The notes: generated by a model from the letters alone, not told the origin. Shown: positions 8,502 through 20,799, counted from the first letter of the stretch. The stretch is 64,000 bases of DNA from Roseovarius halotolerans (GCF_900172255.1 NZ_FWFU01000001.1:248001-312000); one strand, 5' to 3'. Made by a program: numbers and translations.

Positions 8502-8619
8502 ATGGCCCAGTATTACGGCGCTGCTCGGCGGGAGCGCGCAAGAGGGCTGGGCATGCCTGCGGTGCGGGTCATGCCCGGTGGACAAGTGGCATGTGTTGCC
8601 TGAGTTGGAGTGTGTTTCG

Positions 8620-9765
8620 ATGCCGAACTATAACCTGATGCTCTACAATACCAACAGCGTCACGCAGTATTCAGAGACCAACTTTCTGTCCACGCCCGAA
8701 GCGAGCTTCTTTCCCAACAGTTCGACCGGGGATAATGATGCGGATGGGGCGACCGTCACCTTCGGGAATCTGAACGGCGACGTGATCACTGTCAACGATA
8801 ACGATAGCGTTTTCGGGGATGGCGATGTCGGGCTGATCGGCGGGCAGACATCGACCTCTTCGACCACCCTGTTCAACCTCGATGGCGGGATCGAACCCGA
8901 ATATGCCTATACGCTGACTGATCCTGGCACGGGCGAGTCGTTCCGCATCTATGCGATCACGGCCACGACGTTGCTTCTGGGAAACACGGTTGTCGGCTTT
9001 GCATCAGAGCGCCCGATCGACCCGACCGTCACCTATAATGTCAGCTATGACATTCCCCCATTCCTTGGAAGCACGGCGGATTCCGACCCGAGCGTCGCAT
9101 TTTCCAGTCTCATCTGCTTTGTGCGCGGCTCCCTTATCGATACGAGTCGCGGGCCGGTCGCGATCGAGGATCTTGGTCCGGGGGATCCGGTGGTGACGCT
9201 CGACCACGGCTGTCAGCCGATCCGTTGGATCGGCAGGCGCAGGCTGAGCCATACCGAACTGAAAGGTGCATCGCATATGTATCCGGTCCGCATTCGCGCC
9301 GGGTGCCTGGGTGAAGCCCTGCCGAACAAGGATCTCATGGTGTCACAGCAGCACAGGATGCTGGTGCGTTCGACCATCGTGAAGCGGATGTTCGCCTGCG
9401 GCGAGGTTCTGGTTGCGGCCAAGCACCTGTTGGCGCTGGACGGGGTCGAGATTGTCGAGGATCTGGAAGAGGTGGAGTATTACCACCTGCTGTTCGACCA
9501 GCACGAGATCATCTTTGGAAACGGCGCCCCGACCGAGAGCCTTTATACCGGTCCGGTGGCGATGCGCTCGCTTTGTCCGCAATCGCGCAACGAAATTCTG
9601 GAGCTGTTCCCGGAGCTCAAATACATGACGGAGCCGCCCCGCCCCATCCGCCAGTTTTCGAGCGCACGCAAGGGCCAGCACCTGGCCGAGCGACACCGGA
9701 GGAACCGCAAGGCGGTGGTGGAGATCGAAACGGCGCGGCGGGACGCCCCCCAGCCAGTGACGTAG
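8620..9765 (+). CDS. Hint-domain (hedgehog/intein-type) protein
   Basis: A 381-residue protein with an acidic, Thr/Ser/Asp-rich N-terminal half (residues 1-165, no recognised domain) and a C-terminal Hint module. The Hint part starts at CFVRGSLIDTSRGPVAIEDL with the splicing-type Cys, continues through LGPGDPVVTLDHGCQPIRWI, has the block VSQQHRMLV with its conserved His, and ends with HLLFDQHEIIFGNGAPTESL. Such stand-alone Hint proteins are common in Rhodobacterales and are thought to be secreted or self-processing, with unknown role. ATG at 8620 is preferred (GGAG upstream) over a GTG at 8578. No signal peptide is visible. Confidence 0.85.
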   Translation: MPNYNLMLYNTNSVTQYSETNFLSTPEASFFPNSSTGDNDADGATVTFGNLNGDVITVNDNDSVFGDGDVGLIGGQTSTSSTTLFNLDGGIEPEYAYTLTDPGTGESFRIYAITATTLLLGNTVVGFASERPIDPTVTYNVSYDIPPFLGSTADSDPSVAFSSLICFVRGSLIDTSRGPVAIEDLGPGDPVVTLDHGCQPIRWIGRRRLSHTELKGASHMYPVRIRAGCLGEALPNKDLMVSQQHRMLVRSTIVKRMFACGEVLVAAKHLLALDGVEIVEDLEEVEYYHLLFDQHEIIFGNGAPTESLYTGPVAMRSLCPQSRNEILELFPELKYMTEPPRPIRQFSSARKGQHLAERHRRNRKAVVEIETARRDAPQPVT

Positions 9766-9773
9766 CGACGCGC

Positions 9774-9791
9774 GGCGGCCCGAAGGCCGCC
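9774..9791. terminator. GC-rich hairpin between Hint gene and pirin
   Basis: GGCGGCC, loop CGAA, GGCCGCC forms a seven-pair stem just after the Hint stop codon and before the convergent pirin gene end. There is no T-run. Position and strength suit a shared terminator. Confidence 0.45.
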
Positions 9792-9819
9792 CCGCAGCGC
9801 GAAATTCATCCGGCGCGCT

Positions 9820-10731
9820 TCAATGCGCGGGCTTGATGAAGGTGCCGTTGCGCAGCTCGCGCATCGCCTGTTGCAGCTCTTCGCCGGTATTCATGACGAT
9901 GGGGCCATGCCAGGCGACGGGCTCGGCTATGGGCGCGCCCGAGACCAAGAGGAAGCGAATGCCGTTCTCGCCCGCCTGCACCGTCACCTCGTCGCCGGTG
10001 CCAAAGCGGATCAGGGTGCGGTCACCGGACATGTCGCGGATGTTGACCTCCTGGCCCATTACCTCTTTTTCCAGCAGCACGCCGCGCGGTTGGCTTGCAT
10101 CGGCAAAGGCGCCGGAGCCCTCGAACACATAGGCGAAGGCGCGCCGGTAGGTATCGACGGGGAGGGTCTTTTTCACGCCCGGCGGCACCGAGATATCGAG
10201 ATATTGCGGATCGGCGGCGATGCCGTCGACCGGGCCGCGCCGCCCCCAGAATGTGCCGACCACCACGCGCACCACCGTGCCGTCATCGTCGATCACCTCG
10301 GGGATGTCGGGGGCTTTCACGTCCTGGTAGCGCGGCGCGGTCATCTTGAGCGATGACGGCAGGTTGGCCCAGAGTTGGAAGCCATGCATCTGGCCTTTTG
10401 CGTTCCCTTTCGGCATTTCCTGATGCATGATGCCCGACCCCGCGGTCATCCATTGCACGTCACCCGCACCCAGCAGGCCGCGATTGCCCAGGCTGTCGCC
10501 GTGTTCAACGCTGCCCGAAAGCACATAGGTGATGGTTTCGATGCCGCGATGCGGGTGCCAGGGGAAGCCCTGGGCGTAATGCGCCGGATCCTCGTTGCGA
10601 AAATCGTCGAACAGAAGGAACGGGTCCAGCTCGGACGGTTTGTGAAAGCCGAAGGCGCGGTGCAGGTGGACCCCGGCACCTTCCATCGTGGGCTGGGCGG
10701 CGCGGGATTCAAGGACGGGTCTGATCGACAT
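9820..10731 (-). CDS. Pirin family protein
   Basis: Two-cupin metalloprotein of 303 residues. The N-terminal cupin holds the metal ligands His59 and His61 in PWHPHRGIETITYVLSGSVE and His103/Glu105 in GSGIMHQE; the C-terminal cupin follows (FAYVFEGSGAF and FGTGDEVTVQAGENGIRFLL). Bacterial pirins act as quercetin dioxygenases or redox/stress-linked regulators; the role here is not deducible. It is monocistronic, divergent from the membrane protein at 10909. Confidence 0.93.
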   Translation of the reverse strand: MSIRPVLESRAAQPTMEGAGVHLHRAFGFHKPSELDPFLLFDDFRNEDPAHYAQGFPWHPHRGIETITYVLSGSVEHGDSLGNRGLLGAGDVQWMTAGSGIMHQEMPKGNAKGQMHGFQLWANLPSSLKMTAPRYQDVKAPDIPEVIDDDGTVVRVVVGTFWGRRGPVDGIAADPQYLDISVPPGVKKTLPVDTYRRAFAYVFEGSGAFADASQPRGVLLEKEVMGQEVNIRDMSGDRTLIRFGTGDEVTVQAGENGIRFLLVSGAPIAEPVAWHGPIVMNTGEELQQAMRELRNGTFIKPAH

Positions 10732-10908
10732 GGCGTGTCTCCTTTTGTCCCCAAAGACCTATGGCGCTGGGCGCAAGGTGCAATGGGTGCGGCTGTGTGG
10801 CCGTGAACCGCACCTGTGCGCAGGCCCGCAGGGCGCTTTGGTGCACGAATGATACTCGCATCGGGGGCGGTTTCGGGCTAAGCCGCCTGAGCAAAACGGG
10901 AGATGACG

Positions 10909-11391
10909 ATGGCGGACGAGGTATTGATGGTGCTGAAGGCATCACCGGGGCGGCGCGTGCTGGGGGTCGGGACGGTCCTGACTCTGGGTGCGATCGCGGT
11001 CTATGTCGCCCTGTTCGAGCCGCCGGGGCATTTCGGGTGGACGGTGTTCCTGTTGGTTCTGGGGATGGCGGCGCTGTGGTTGAGCAACCGGATGCGCCAG
11101 GCCACGATGGCCCAACTGGAGCTGACGCATGAGGTGTTGCGCAGTAGCACGGGCGAGGTTCTGGCGCAGGTCGGCGATATCGAGGCGCTGGAACGCGGTG
11201 TATTCGCCTTCAAGCCGTCGAACGGATTCACCCTGCGCCTGAAGGAAGGCGCGAGCGGCGCGCGCCGCTGGGAGCCGGGCCTGTGGTGGCGCATGGCGCG
11301 CCGCATCGGGGTCGGGGGGGTGACGCCGGGCGCGCAATCGCGCGCGATGGCCGAAATCCTGGCCGAACTGATGCAGCAGCAGGCGCGCTGA
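10909..11391 (+). CDS. Small membrane protein of unknown function
   Basis: A 160-residue protein with two N-terminal transmembrane segments (about residues 17-38 and 42-58: VLGVGTVLTLGAIAVYVALF and FGWTVFLLVLGMAALWL) and a soluble C-terminal part with THEVLRSSTGEVLAQVGDIE and FKPSNGFTLRL, which resembles a small beta-rich domain. The ATG at 10909 is chosen over the one at 10903 because GGAG is six bases upstream of the former but abuts the latter. No family function is recognised. Confidence 0.75.
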   Translation: MADEVLMVLKASPGRRVLGVGTVLTLGAIAVYVALFEPPGHFGWTVFLLVLGMAALWLSNRMRQATMAQLELTHEVLRSSTGEVLAQVGDIEALERGVFAFKPSNGFTLRLKEGASGARRWEPGLWWRMARRIGVGGVTPGAQSRAMAEILAELMQQQAR

Positions 11392-11418
11392 TTCAGGCGC
11401 GATCCCGGCAGGCGGCGG

Positions 11419-11991
11419 TCAGCAATCCGGGCATTTGACCTGTTCGGCAAAGCGCGGGCTGGTGAAGACGCGGGTCTGGATGCCGATCGCCTTGCTGAAG
11501 CCGATATCCAGTTGAGGTTCGTATTCCGAATAGGATTCGACCTGAATCAGGTGCTCGCCATTGCCCATGATGGGCAGGATGTCGTGGCGGGTCTTGATGC
11601 TGTCGTCGGTCAGCTCATCAAGCGGGCCGTCGCCGCGCACTTCGGACCAGACGATCGCATATTCGTCATCGTCGGAATTGTAGGTGATGATCGAGATGCG
11701 CATCTGGTTCTCGCCGCGATCATTGGTGAAATCGTCGAACAGGGTCTTGGTGTTGTCGACATAGGCGGTCGAGACGTTGGTCTGCTCGCGCGAGATCATG
11801 TCGACGATGGTATAGCTCGCCTTCTCGCGCACGCTCTTGTAGCGATACATCTCGAAGAACTCGTAGGTCGCCGACAGGGTCCAGAACAGGAGCGGGACAA
11901 CGATGACCGTTTCGACGGTCACGGTGCCGCGGGTAGAGTCGCGAAAACGGGTGAGAAAGGATTTCAAACGGGCGATCAACATCGGTCTCAT
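11419..11991 (-). CDS. TadE-like pilus surface protein
   Basis: A 190-residue protein with a basic N-terminus followed by a hydrophobic prepilin-like helix (TRGTVTVETVIVVPLLFWTL at about residues 20-39, with the family Glu at ETV), then an extracytoplasmic domain ending with the Cys pair VKCPDC. This matches TadE/TadG-type minor pseudopilins of Flp/Tad pili. It overlaps the preceding TadE-like gene by ATGA, making it the last gene of a three-gene operon. No tad secretion ATPase or prepilin peptidase is in the window. Confidence 0.75.
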   Translation of the reverse strand: MRPMLIARLKSFLTRFRDSTRGTVTVETVIVVPLLFWTLSATYEFFEMYRYKSVREKASYTIVDMISREQTNVSTAYVDNTKTLFDDFTNDRGENQMRISIITYNSDDDEYAIVWSEVRGDGPLDELTDDSIKTRHDILPIMGNGEHLIQVESYSEYEPQLDIGFSKAIGIQTRVFTSPRFAEQVKCPDC

Positions 11992-12521
11992 GGCTCCTGC
12001 ACGAAGGCGGACATGGATACGACGGCGGCCTGGCCGCTGCTATCCTTTTTCAGGGCCTTGCCAAGGATGTCCTGGGGCATCATCGGGTCGTATTTCAGGC
12101 AGGCGCGCAGCAGCATGAGCTGGTTGCGCTGGCCGGGCACGAACTGGCGCACCGGTTTCGTGGGCTGGGCCTCGTCGGAGCAATCCGGCGTTGCGTCAAG
12201 CCCGCTATAGGCGCGGATATCCACGGGTTTCATCTCGAGCCGGAGGTTCTCGCTGCAGTTTCCGCCAAGGTGGGAGAACTCGCAGACCATGTTCTTGATC
12301 GTCGGGTGGTTGGGCGGCGTCGCATAGCCCAGCCGGATCTGGCGCACGGTAAGATCGAGACCGCGTTCCAGCATGGCGTGGCGCAGGGTGATGACGCTGA
12401 GTTCGATCGAGAACAAGAGGAACATCACGAACACGGGGAAGATGATGACAAACTCCACCGACGCGTTGCCGCTGTCGTCACGCCGCAACCGCGAGAGTCT
12501 TCGGGAAATGAAGCGGGTCAT
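11988..12521 (-). CDS. TadE-like pilus surface protein
   Basis: A 177-residue protein beginning MTRFISRRLSRLRRDDSGNA, followed by the TadE-type hydrophobic helix SVEFVIIFPVFVMFLLFSIE at about residues 21-40, and a periplasmic region with cysteines at CEFSHLGGNC and CSDEAQ. It overlaps the VWA-containing gene upstream and the TadE-like gene downstream by ATGA on each side, so all three are translationally coupled. Likely a pseudopilin-like part of a Flp/Tad surface structure. Confidence 0.78.
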   Translation of the reverse strand: MTRFISRRLSRLRRDDSGNASVEFVIIFPVFVMFLLFSIELSVITLRHAMLERGLDLTVRQIRLGYATPPNHPTIKNMVCEFSHLGGNCSENLRLEMKPVDIRAYSGLDATPDCSDEAQPTKPVRQFVPGQRNQLMLLRACLKYDPMMPQDILGKALKKDSSGQAAVVSMSAFVQEP

Positions 12522-14419
12522 TGGGTCAACCTCAGCTTCTGGACGTTTGCGGCGATGGAGCCGAACGCCTGTTTGATGTTCACCGTGGTGGCGTCGTAAT
12601 GGTTGCCATCGCTTGAGGCGCAGTTCGCGAGCTTGCTTGCCGCGCTGGTCTGGTCACCCATTTCGAAGGCGATGGTGAAGACAACGATTCCCGCGGCGTC
12701 GGCAGCATCGCAGATATAGGACATGCGGTCGTCCTTGTCGCTGGGGCTGATGCTGCCCGAGCTGTACCTGTCGAATTGCTGGTCGGGGACATAGTCGTCG
12801 CTGATATCGCCATACCAGTCGGGCGACATCAGGCCCCAGGCCTCTTCCCAGCTCAGGCGGTTCTGGCTGATCACGTTCGAGAAGGCATCGCTGAGGGAGT
12901 AGAAACGCCGATTGCGTGCGGGATCATAGTATTTTTTGCTCAGCTTCGGGGTGTAGATGTAGTGACCCTCGTGCTCTTCGGTCGAGTAGTCGCATTCCCA
13001 TGTGCCGACATAGGTTCTCCAGATCCAGTAACCCTCATAGACGTCGGTGCCGCATTTGGATTCGTTGTTGGAGTAGTCGATGACACTGCCACTCGAGTTC
13101 ACCAGCTTTGCTTGCTGGAATTCGTCCGCTTCATAGGTGATCTCGTAGACGTTGGAGTTCGGGCCGCGATAGTCGGGGGTCGCGTGGCTTTCGGGAACGT
13201 TCGGATCGATCAGATCGTTCGGGTCCGACAGATGATAGGACCAGTCATTCGCACCGTCACCCATCAGGATGATGATCTTGAGCACCTGGCCGGTGGTGTA
13301 AAGCGCGGGCAGGTCTGAAATGTTGGGGTTGACGACGTTGTAGGTCTCGGTGCCGCCATTGCCGTCCGGCCGGGTGCGATCAGCCTGGAGGCTGGTCACG
13401 ACGGGACGGAAGGCCGGATCCAGCAGGGCGCTGGCCCATTTCATCCCCATATCGGCCGAGGTACTGCCCGCGGCCTTGAGCGAATCGAGCTTGCGTTCCA
13501 CTGCGGCATAGGTGCTCGCATAGGGCAGGATGCTGAAGTAGTCGTCGTCAAAGCAGCTGCGGTTATAGGCGCTCGAGGAGCCGCTTTCGACATTGCCGGA
13601 GCCGACCTGGCCGAAGCTACCGTAACGCGACGTGTAGAGCGTCTGTGCGTAGGAGACGTTCGGGTCGATGGCCGCGTTGTGGAATTCATCGTTGGTGAAA
13701 TCGAGGCATGTCGAATAGTTGTGCGTCTTGTTCACGGACAGGGCATCGAACATTTCCGGCGAGGGGCTCACATTCCAGCTGTAGGGCACGACCGAAATGG
13801 TGGTGGTCCCCTCGTCGGAGTTGTTCATCACATCCTCGGCGAATTCCTTGGCGGCTTCCTTCATCTTGGCCAGGCGGGTGCCGGCCATGGAGCCGGATAC
13901 GTCGAGCGCAAGAACGATCTCCATCTTGGGCGACGCGATCGCGGCCGTCGAGGTTGCGGCGGCGTCGAGCGTGTCGATGCCGGAGAGCTTCATCAGCAGC
14001 GTAGCCATCGTCATCGAGGCCGACGCGGTCACGCGCTTGCTGTTGAGACCGGCGTCGATATCCGTCGCCGGGTCGATCGGTTCCAGGTATTGCTGCAGGC
14101 CGGCGGCTTCGAAGTAATCTTCGACGATACCCTTGATGTCCTCGTTGGTGGCGCCGACGGGGGCACCGGCACCCGCGAGCACGGCACTGTCGAGTGTTGA
14201 CTGGATATGGGTTCGGGTCATCTCGTGGCGCATGGTGTCGATGCCGAGCCCGGCCGCCACCAGCATGACGATGAAAATGAAGATCGCCAGGGCCACGACG
14301 GCCCCGCTTTCATCCTTGCGATAGCGCCAGAGCGCTCGCATCAAGCCCATTTTGGAAATCCGCGGTTTGCCCGCCGTCAAATACTGACGCGCGCGCCGCT
14401 CGCTCTTGAAGCCAATCAT
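12518..14419 (-). CDS. TadG-like protein with von Willebrand factor A domain
   Basis: A 633-residue membrane-anchored protein. After a basic N-terminus comes the TadG signature KDESGAVVALAIFIFIVMLV (about residues 35-54) and a transmembrane helix, then a Flp-type pilus assembly region, and a VWA domain with the MIDAS motif LALDVSGSMAGTRLAKMKE near residue 171. A long insertion rich in Tyr, Asn and Asp (about residues 225-530) separates the VWA halves; the end contains SYICDAADAAGIVVFTIAFE and SSDGNHYDATT. The start at 14419 has GAGGTGA upstream. First gene of the three-gene operon; likely a surface adhesin or pilus-tip-like factor. Confidence 0.85.
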   Translation of the reverse strand: MIGFKSERRARQYLTAGKPRISKMGLMRALWRYRKDESGAVVALAIFIFIVMLVAAGLGIDTMRHEMTRTHIQSTLDSAVLAGAGAPVGATNEDIKGIVEDYFEAAGLQQYLEPIDPATDIDAGLNSKRVTASASMTMATLLMKLSGIDTLDAAATSTAAIASPKMEIVLALDVSGSMAGTRLAKMKEAAKEFAEDVMNNSDEGTTTISVVPYSWNVSPSPEMFDALSVNKTHNYSTCLDFTNDEFHNAAIDPNVSYAQTLYTSRYGSFGQVGSGNVESGSSSAYNRSCFDDDYFSILPYASTYAAVERKLDSLKAAGSTSADMGMKWASALLDPAFRPVVTSLQADRTRPDGNGGTETYNVVNPNISDLPALYTTGQVLKIIILMGDGANDWSYHLSDPNDLIDPNVPESHATPDYRGPNSNVYEITYEADEFQQAKLVNSSGSVIDYSNNESKCGTDVYEGYWIWRTYVGTWECDYSTEEHEGHYIYTPKLSKKYYDPARNRRFYSLSDAFSNVISQNRLSWEEAWGLMSPDWYGDISDDYVPDQQFDRYSSGSISPSDKDDRMSYICDAADAAGIVVFTIAFEMGDQTSAASKLANCASSDGNHYDATTVNIKQAFGSIAANVQKLRLTQ

Positions 14420-14758
14420 ACGTCACCTCGCAAAACTCGACGTATCGTCTGTTGTGCGGACGATCCCGGTCCTGGAACGGTCCAAAGTGGATTTCTTACC
14501 GAGTTTTATGGCCAAAATAAGGCGCGACAAGGTGCCGATACAGGCAATAAGGTGGTGTTTTGAAACAGTTTTGCGCGCCTGCGTGGGTTGTTTCCGCTTT
14601 GCGAGCAATTCCCCCAAAAATCCGGCGAGACCTGTTAACCGCGACATCCGGGCGGGCGACGGGTGGACAAAATTGTCGCAGGCCTTCACGATGTTTAAAG
14701 CCTGAGGGTCTAAAGGGGGAATGCCGGAATTGTGTCGGCATGACAAGGGAGACGCGCG
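14420..14758. other. Divergent intergenic region between tadG-like gene and gdhA
   Basis: This 339-base gap holds promoters for both directions but no convincing gene. Visible items are a relatively T/A-rich centre and, near gdhA, the inverted repeat ATGCCG-N9-CGGCAT at 14721-14741, 18 bases before the gdhA start codon. Confidence 0.5.
14721..14741. promoter_or_regulatory. Inverted repeat in the gdhA leader
   Basis: ATGCCG (14721-14726) and CGGCAT (14736-14741) are perfect inverted halves with a nine-base spacer. The right end is 18 bases before the gdhA ATG, next to the ribosome-binding site AAGGGAGA. It could be an operator or a leader hairpin. Confidence 0.35.
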
Positions 14759-16189
<1,431 letters not shown>

Positions 16190-16213
16190 TCGCCGATCGG
16201 CGGCGCTGAGATG

Positions 16214-16239
16214 CCCGGCCCGTTGTCATTCGGGCCGGG
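16214..16239 (+). terminator. Strong GC hairpin after gdhA
   Basis: CCCGGCCCG (16214-16222), loop TTGTCATT, CGGGCCGGG (16231-16239): a perfect nine-pair stem 25 bases after the gdhA stop. No long T-run follows, so termination may be partial. Confidence 0.55.
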
Positions 16240-16281
16240 GCCTGACAGTCTGTGTCGAAGATCACCGGACACGAGGAATCG

Positions 16282-16608
16282 ATGCTGAGAGTTGTGACCC
16301 TTTGTTGCGGAATCGCCCTGACGGGTGCGACCGCGACGGCCCAGTCGGCCACCGAGACCGAGGCCGAAAAGGCCGAGCGTTGCGCCGCCCTGAGCGACGT
16401 GATCGCGCGCAGCGTGACCGCGCGCCAGCTCGGCCAGGATCTCAGTCAGGCCAAGCGCGGGCTGACCAGCGGCGAGGGGGCCGTGGCGGCCAAATACGCC
16501 CCCGGCGTGCCGCCGCTCGTCGACTGGATCTATACGCTGCCCGAAGAGCAGCTTGTGCCCGGACTGCCCGCCGCCTTCGAGAAACAATGCCTCGATTACA
16601 GCGGTTAG
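16282..16608 (+). CDS. Small secreted protein of unknown function
   Basis: A 108-residue protein with signal peptide MLRVVTLCCGIALTGATATA (cleavage likely after ATAQS). The mature part has two cysteines (ERCAALSDVI and KQCLDYSG), which could form a disulfide, and is mostly helical. No family is recognised. ATG at 16282 is chosen at the signal peptide with GAGGA upstream. It sits 58 bases before dnaG on the same strand, so it may share transcripts with the dnaG-rpoD block. Confidence 0.7.
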   Translation: MLRVVTLCCGIALTGATATAQSATETEAEKAERCAALSDVIARSVTARQLGQDLSQAKRGLTSGEGAVAAKYAPGVPPLVDWIYTLPEEQLVPGLPAAFEKQCLDYSG

Positions 16609-16666
16609 CACGACAGCGCCCCGGACGATCTTGCCCACGGGCCAAGGATCGCCCATATTCCATTGC

Positions 16667-18637
16667 ATGAGTCTACCGCCCGGCTTTCTCGATGAATTGC
16701 GAACACGGACCTCGCTTGCCCAGGTGGCAGGCCGAAAGGTCATGTGGGATACACGCAAGTCCAACCAGGGCAAGGGCGACATGTGGGCGCCATGCCCCTT
16801 CCATCAGGAAAAGACCGCCAGTTTTCACGTCGATGACCGCAAGGGCTTTTATTACTGCTTTGGTTGCCACGCCAAGGGCGACGCGATCAGCTTCGTGAAA
16901 GAAACCGAGAATGTCGATTTCATGGAGGCGGTACGCATCCTGGCGCAGGAGGCGGGGATGCAGATCCCCGAACGCGACCCGCAGGCGCAGCAGAAGGCCG
17001 ACCGGCGCAGCCAGCTGGCCGAGGTGATGGACCTGGCGGTGCAGTTCTTCTGTCTGCAGCTCAAGACCGCGGGCGGGGCCGCATCGCGCGAATATCTGGC
17101 CGGGCGCGGGCTGGACGAAGCGGCGCAGGCGCGTTTCGAGCTGGGGTTCGCCCCCGCCGCGTGGCAGGCGCTCTGGGATCACCTGAAGGGCAAAGGGATC
17201 GCCGACGATCTGATCATGGATTGCGGGCTGGCCCGCCCGAGCCGCAAACCCGGCGGGCGGCCCTATGACGTGTTTCGCAACCGCATCATGTTCCCGATCC
17301 GCGATCCGCGCGGGCGCTGCATCGCCTTTGGCGGGCGGGCGATGGACCCGAATGACGACGCGAAATACTACAATTCCCCCGATACCGAGCTCTTCGACAA
17401 GTCACGCACGCTTTACCATCACGGACCGGCGCGCGAGGCTGCGGGCAAGGGCAAGCCGCTGATCGTGGCCGAGGGCTACATGGATGTGATCGCGCTGGCG
17501 CTGGCGGGGTTCGACGCCGCCGTCGCGCCGCTTGGCACGGCGATCACCGAGCATCAGTTGCAGATGTTGTGGCGCATGTCCGATGAGCCGATCATCGCGC
17601 TGGATGGCGATCGCGCCGGTCTGGGCGCGGCCTATCGCGCCATCGATCAGGCGCTGCCGCTGATCGAGGCCGGGAAGTCGCTGCGCTTCGCGCTGATGCC
17701 CGAGGGGCAGGACCCCGATGACCTGTTGCGCGCCAAGGGCGCGGGGGCGCTGCGCGAGGTTCTGGACGGGGCGGTGCCGATGGTGCAGCTGTTGTGGCGC
17801 CGCGAGACCGAAGGGCGCGATTTCGACAGCCCCGAGCGCCGCGCCGCATTGGACAAGGCGCTGCGCGAGAAGATCAAGCTGATCCGCGATCCGTCGATCC
17901 GCAGCCATTACGGGCAGGCCATCAAGGACTTGCGGTGGGAGCTGTTCAGCCCGCGCCGCGCGCCGGCCGGGTCGCGCCGGCCGGGTGGGCGGATCGGTGC
18001 AACGGGTCGATGGCAGCCCGCCCCGGAACCCGCGCGCCCCGGCACGCGCTCTTCCCTGTTGGCCGCCGCTGGTGATGGTGCGCCGCACCGTCTGCGCGAG
18101 GCAGTCATTCTTGCCTCGGTGATCTGCACGCCCGATGTGTTCGATGACGTCGAGAGCGCGCTGGAAACGATGATCTGCACCGATCCCGAACACGAGCGAC
18201 TGCGCGCGCTGATCCTGAGGCATGCCCCCGACGGAACAGAGGACCTGCGTGGTCGTATCGAAGAGGCATTCGGCAGCGAAGCCCTTGAAAAGCTGCTCCG
18301 TTTGCCCCATGTCGCGCTGACGCCCGCCGTGCGCAGGCCCGGAGACCGCGACATGGCGCGCATGACCATCGCCGAGGAGCTGGCCAAGCTGGAGGCCGAG
18401 CGCGGGCTGGATGCCGAAGTGAGCGAAGCGGCCGAGGATCTTGCCGGGGTGGCCGATGAGGCAGTGACATGGCGGCTGGGACAGGCCGCCGAGCAACGCC
18501 AACGGACCCTGCGGAGCCAGAGCGAAGACCGGACCGAATACGACCTTGCCGATAACGGCGCACGAATCAGTCGCGACGAGCGCGAGCGCCTTGATGCGCT
18601 GCTTGATCGCATCACGTTTTCCAAACCGACGCGTTGA
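16667..18637 (+). CDS. dnaG: DNA primase DnaG
   Basis: Synthesises RNA primers at the replication fork. The 656-residue product has the N-terminal CHC2-type zinc finger (Cys43, His46, Cys64 and Cys67 in CPFHQEKTASF and YYCFGCHAKG), the primase core with YYNSPDTELFDKSRTLY, the TOPRIM domain LIVAEGYMDVIALALAGFDA with ALDGDRAG, and a DnaB-interacting C-terminal domain. The start ATG at 16667 gives the usual MSLPPGFLDELR N-terminus. It precedes rpoD by 119 bases, the conserved macromolecular-synthesis arrangement. Confidence 0.96.
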   Translation: MSLPPGFLDELRTRTSLAQVAGRKVMWDTRKSNQGKGDMWAPCPFHQEKTASFHVDDRKGFYYCFGCHAKGDAISFVKETENVDFMEAVRILAQEAGMQIPERDPQAQQKADRRSQLAEVMDLAVQFFCLQLKTAGGAASREYLAGRGLDEAAQARFELGFAPAAWQALWDHLKGKGIADDLIMDCGLARPSRKPGGRPYDVFRNRIMFPIRDPRGRCIAFGGRAMDPNDDAKYYNSPDTELFDKSRTLYHHGPAREAAGKGKPLIVAEGYMDVIALALAGFDAAVAPLGTAITEHQLQMLWRMSDEPIIALDGDRAGLGAAYRAIDQALPLIEAGKSLRFALMPEGQDPDDLLRAKGAGALREVLDGAVPMVQLLWRRETEGRDFDSPERRAALDKALREKIKLIRDPSIRSHYGQAIKDLRWELFSPRRAPAGSRRPGGRIGATGRWQPAPEPARPGTRSSLLAAAGDGAPHRLREAVILASVICTPDVFDDVESALETMICTDPEHERLRALILRHAPDGTEDLRGRIEEAFGSEALEKLLRLPHVALTPAVRRPGDRDMARMTIAEELAKLEAERGLDAEVSEAAEDLAGVADEAVTWRLGQAAEQRQRTLRSQSEDRTEYDLADNGARISRDERERLDALLDRITFSKPTR

Positions 18638-18684
18638 TTGTCGTTTGGTGAGGAATAGGTAAAGAAAACAGGGTAAAGGGTGTG

Positions 18685-18726
18685 CGAATCAGCAGATCGC
18701 GCTATTGATTCGTTTTTAACGAATCA
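18685..18726. promoter_or_regulatory. Repeated CGAATCA half-sites and hairpin upstream of rpoD
   Basis: CGAATCA occurs at 18685-18691, and the perfect inverted repeat TGATTCGTT-TTT-AACGAATCA at 18706-18726 contains two more copies in opposite orientations. The region lies in the dnaG-rpoD gap, 30 bases before the rpoD start, so it could be an operator for an internal rpoD promoter or an mRNA hairpin separating the two genes. Confidence 0.45.
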
Positions 18727-18756
18727 CCCGAACTGCCCATTGTTCAGGAGACCTTC

Positions 18757-20742
<1,986 letters not shown>

Positions 20743-20776
20743 GCGCCCCGAAGGGCACCGGACGAGAGAAAAAGAA

Positions 20777-20799
20777 GCCGCGGAGACGCGGCTTTTTTT
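20777..20799 (+). terminator. Rho-independent terminator of rpoD
   Basis: GCCGCG, loop GAGA, CGCGGC followed by seven T residues, 35 bases after the rpoD stop codon. This is a textbook intrinsic terminator. Confidence 0.93.

Larger units (their letters stand above)
8287..8619. other. Intergenic region with repeats before the Hint-domain gene
   Basis: This 333-base gap has no convincing gene. It begins with an A-rich stretch, contains the 13-bp direct repeat GTATCGCGTCAGT at 8318-8330 and 8340-8352, and then a perfect inverted repeat GCCTAAC-CGTTT-GTTAGGC at 8483-8501. The repeats may be control sites for the downstream gene. Confidence 0.6.

Noticed and set aside
8287..8619. CRISPR-like array from the direct repeats
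   Set aside because: Only two short 13-bp copies with a 9-base spacer and no cas genes.
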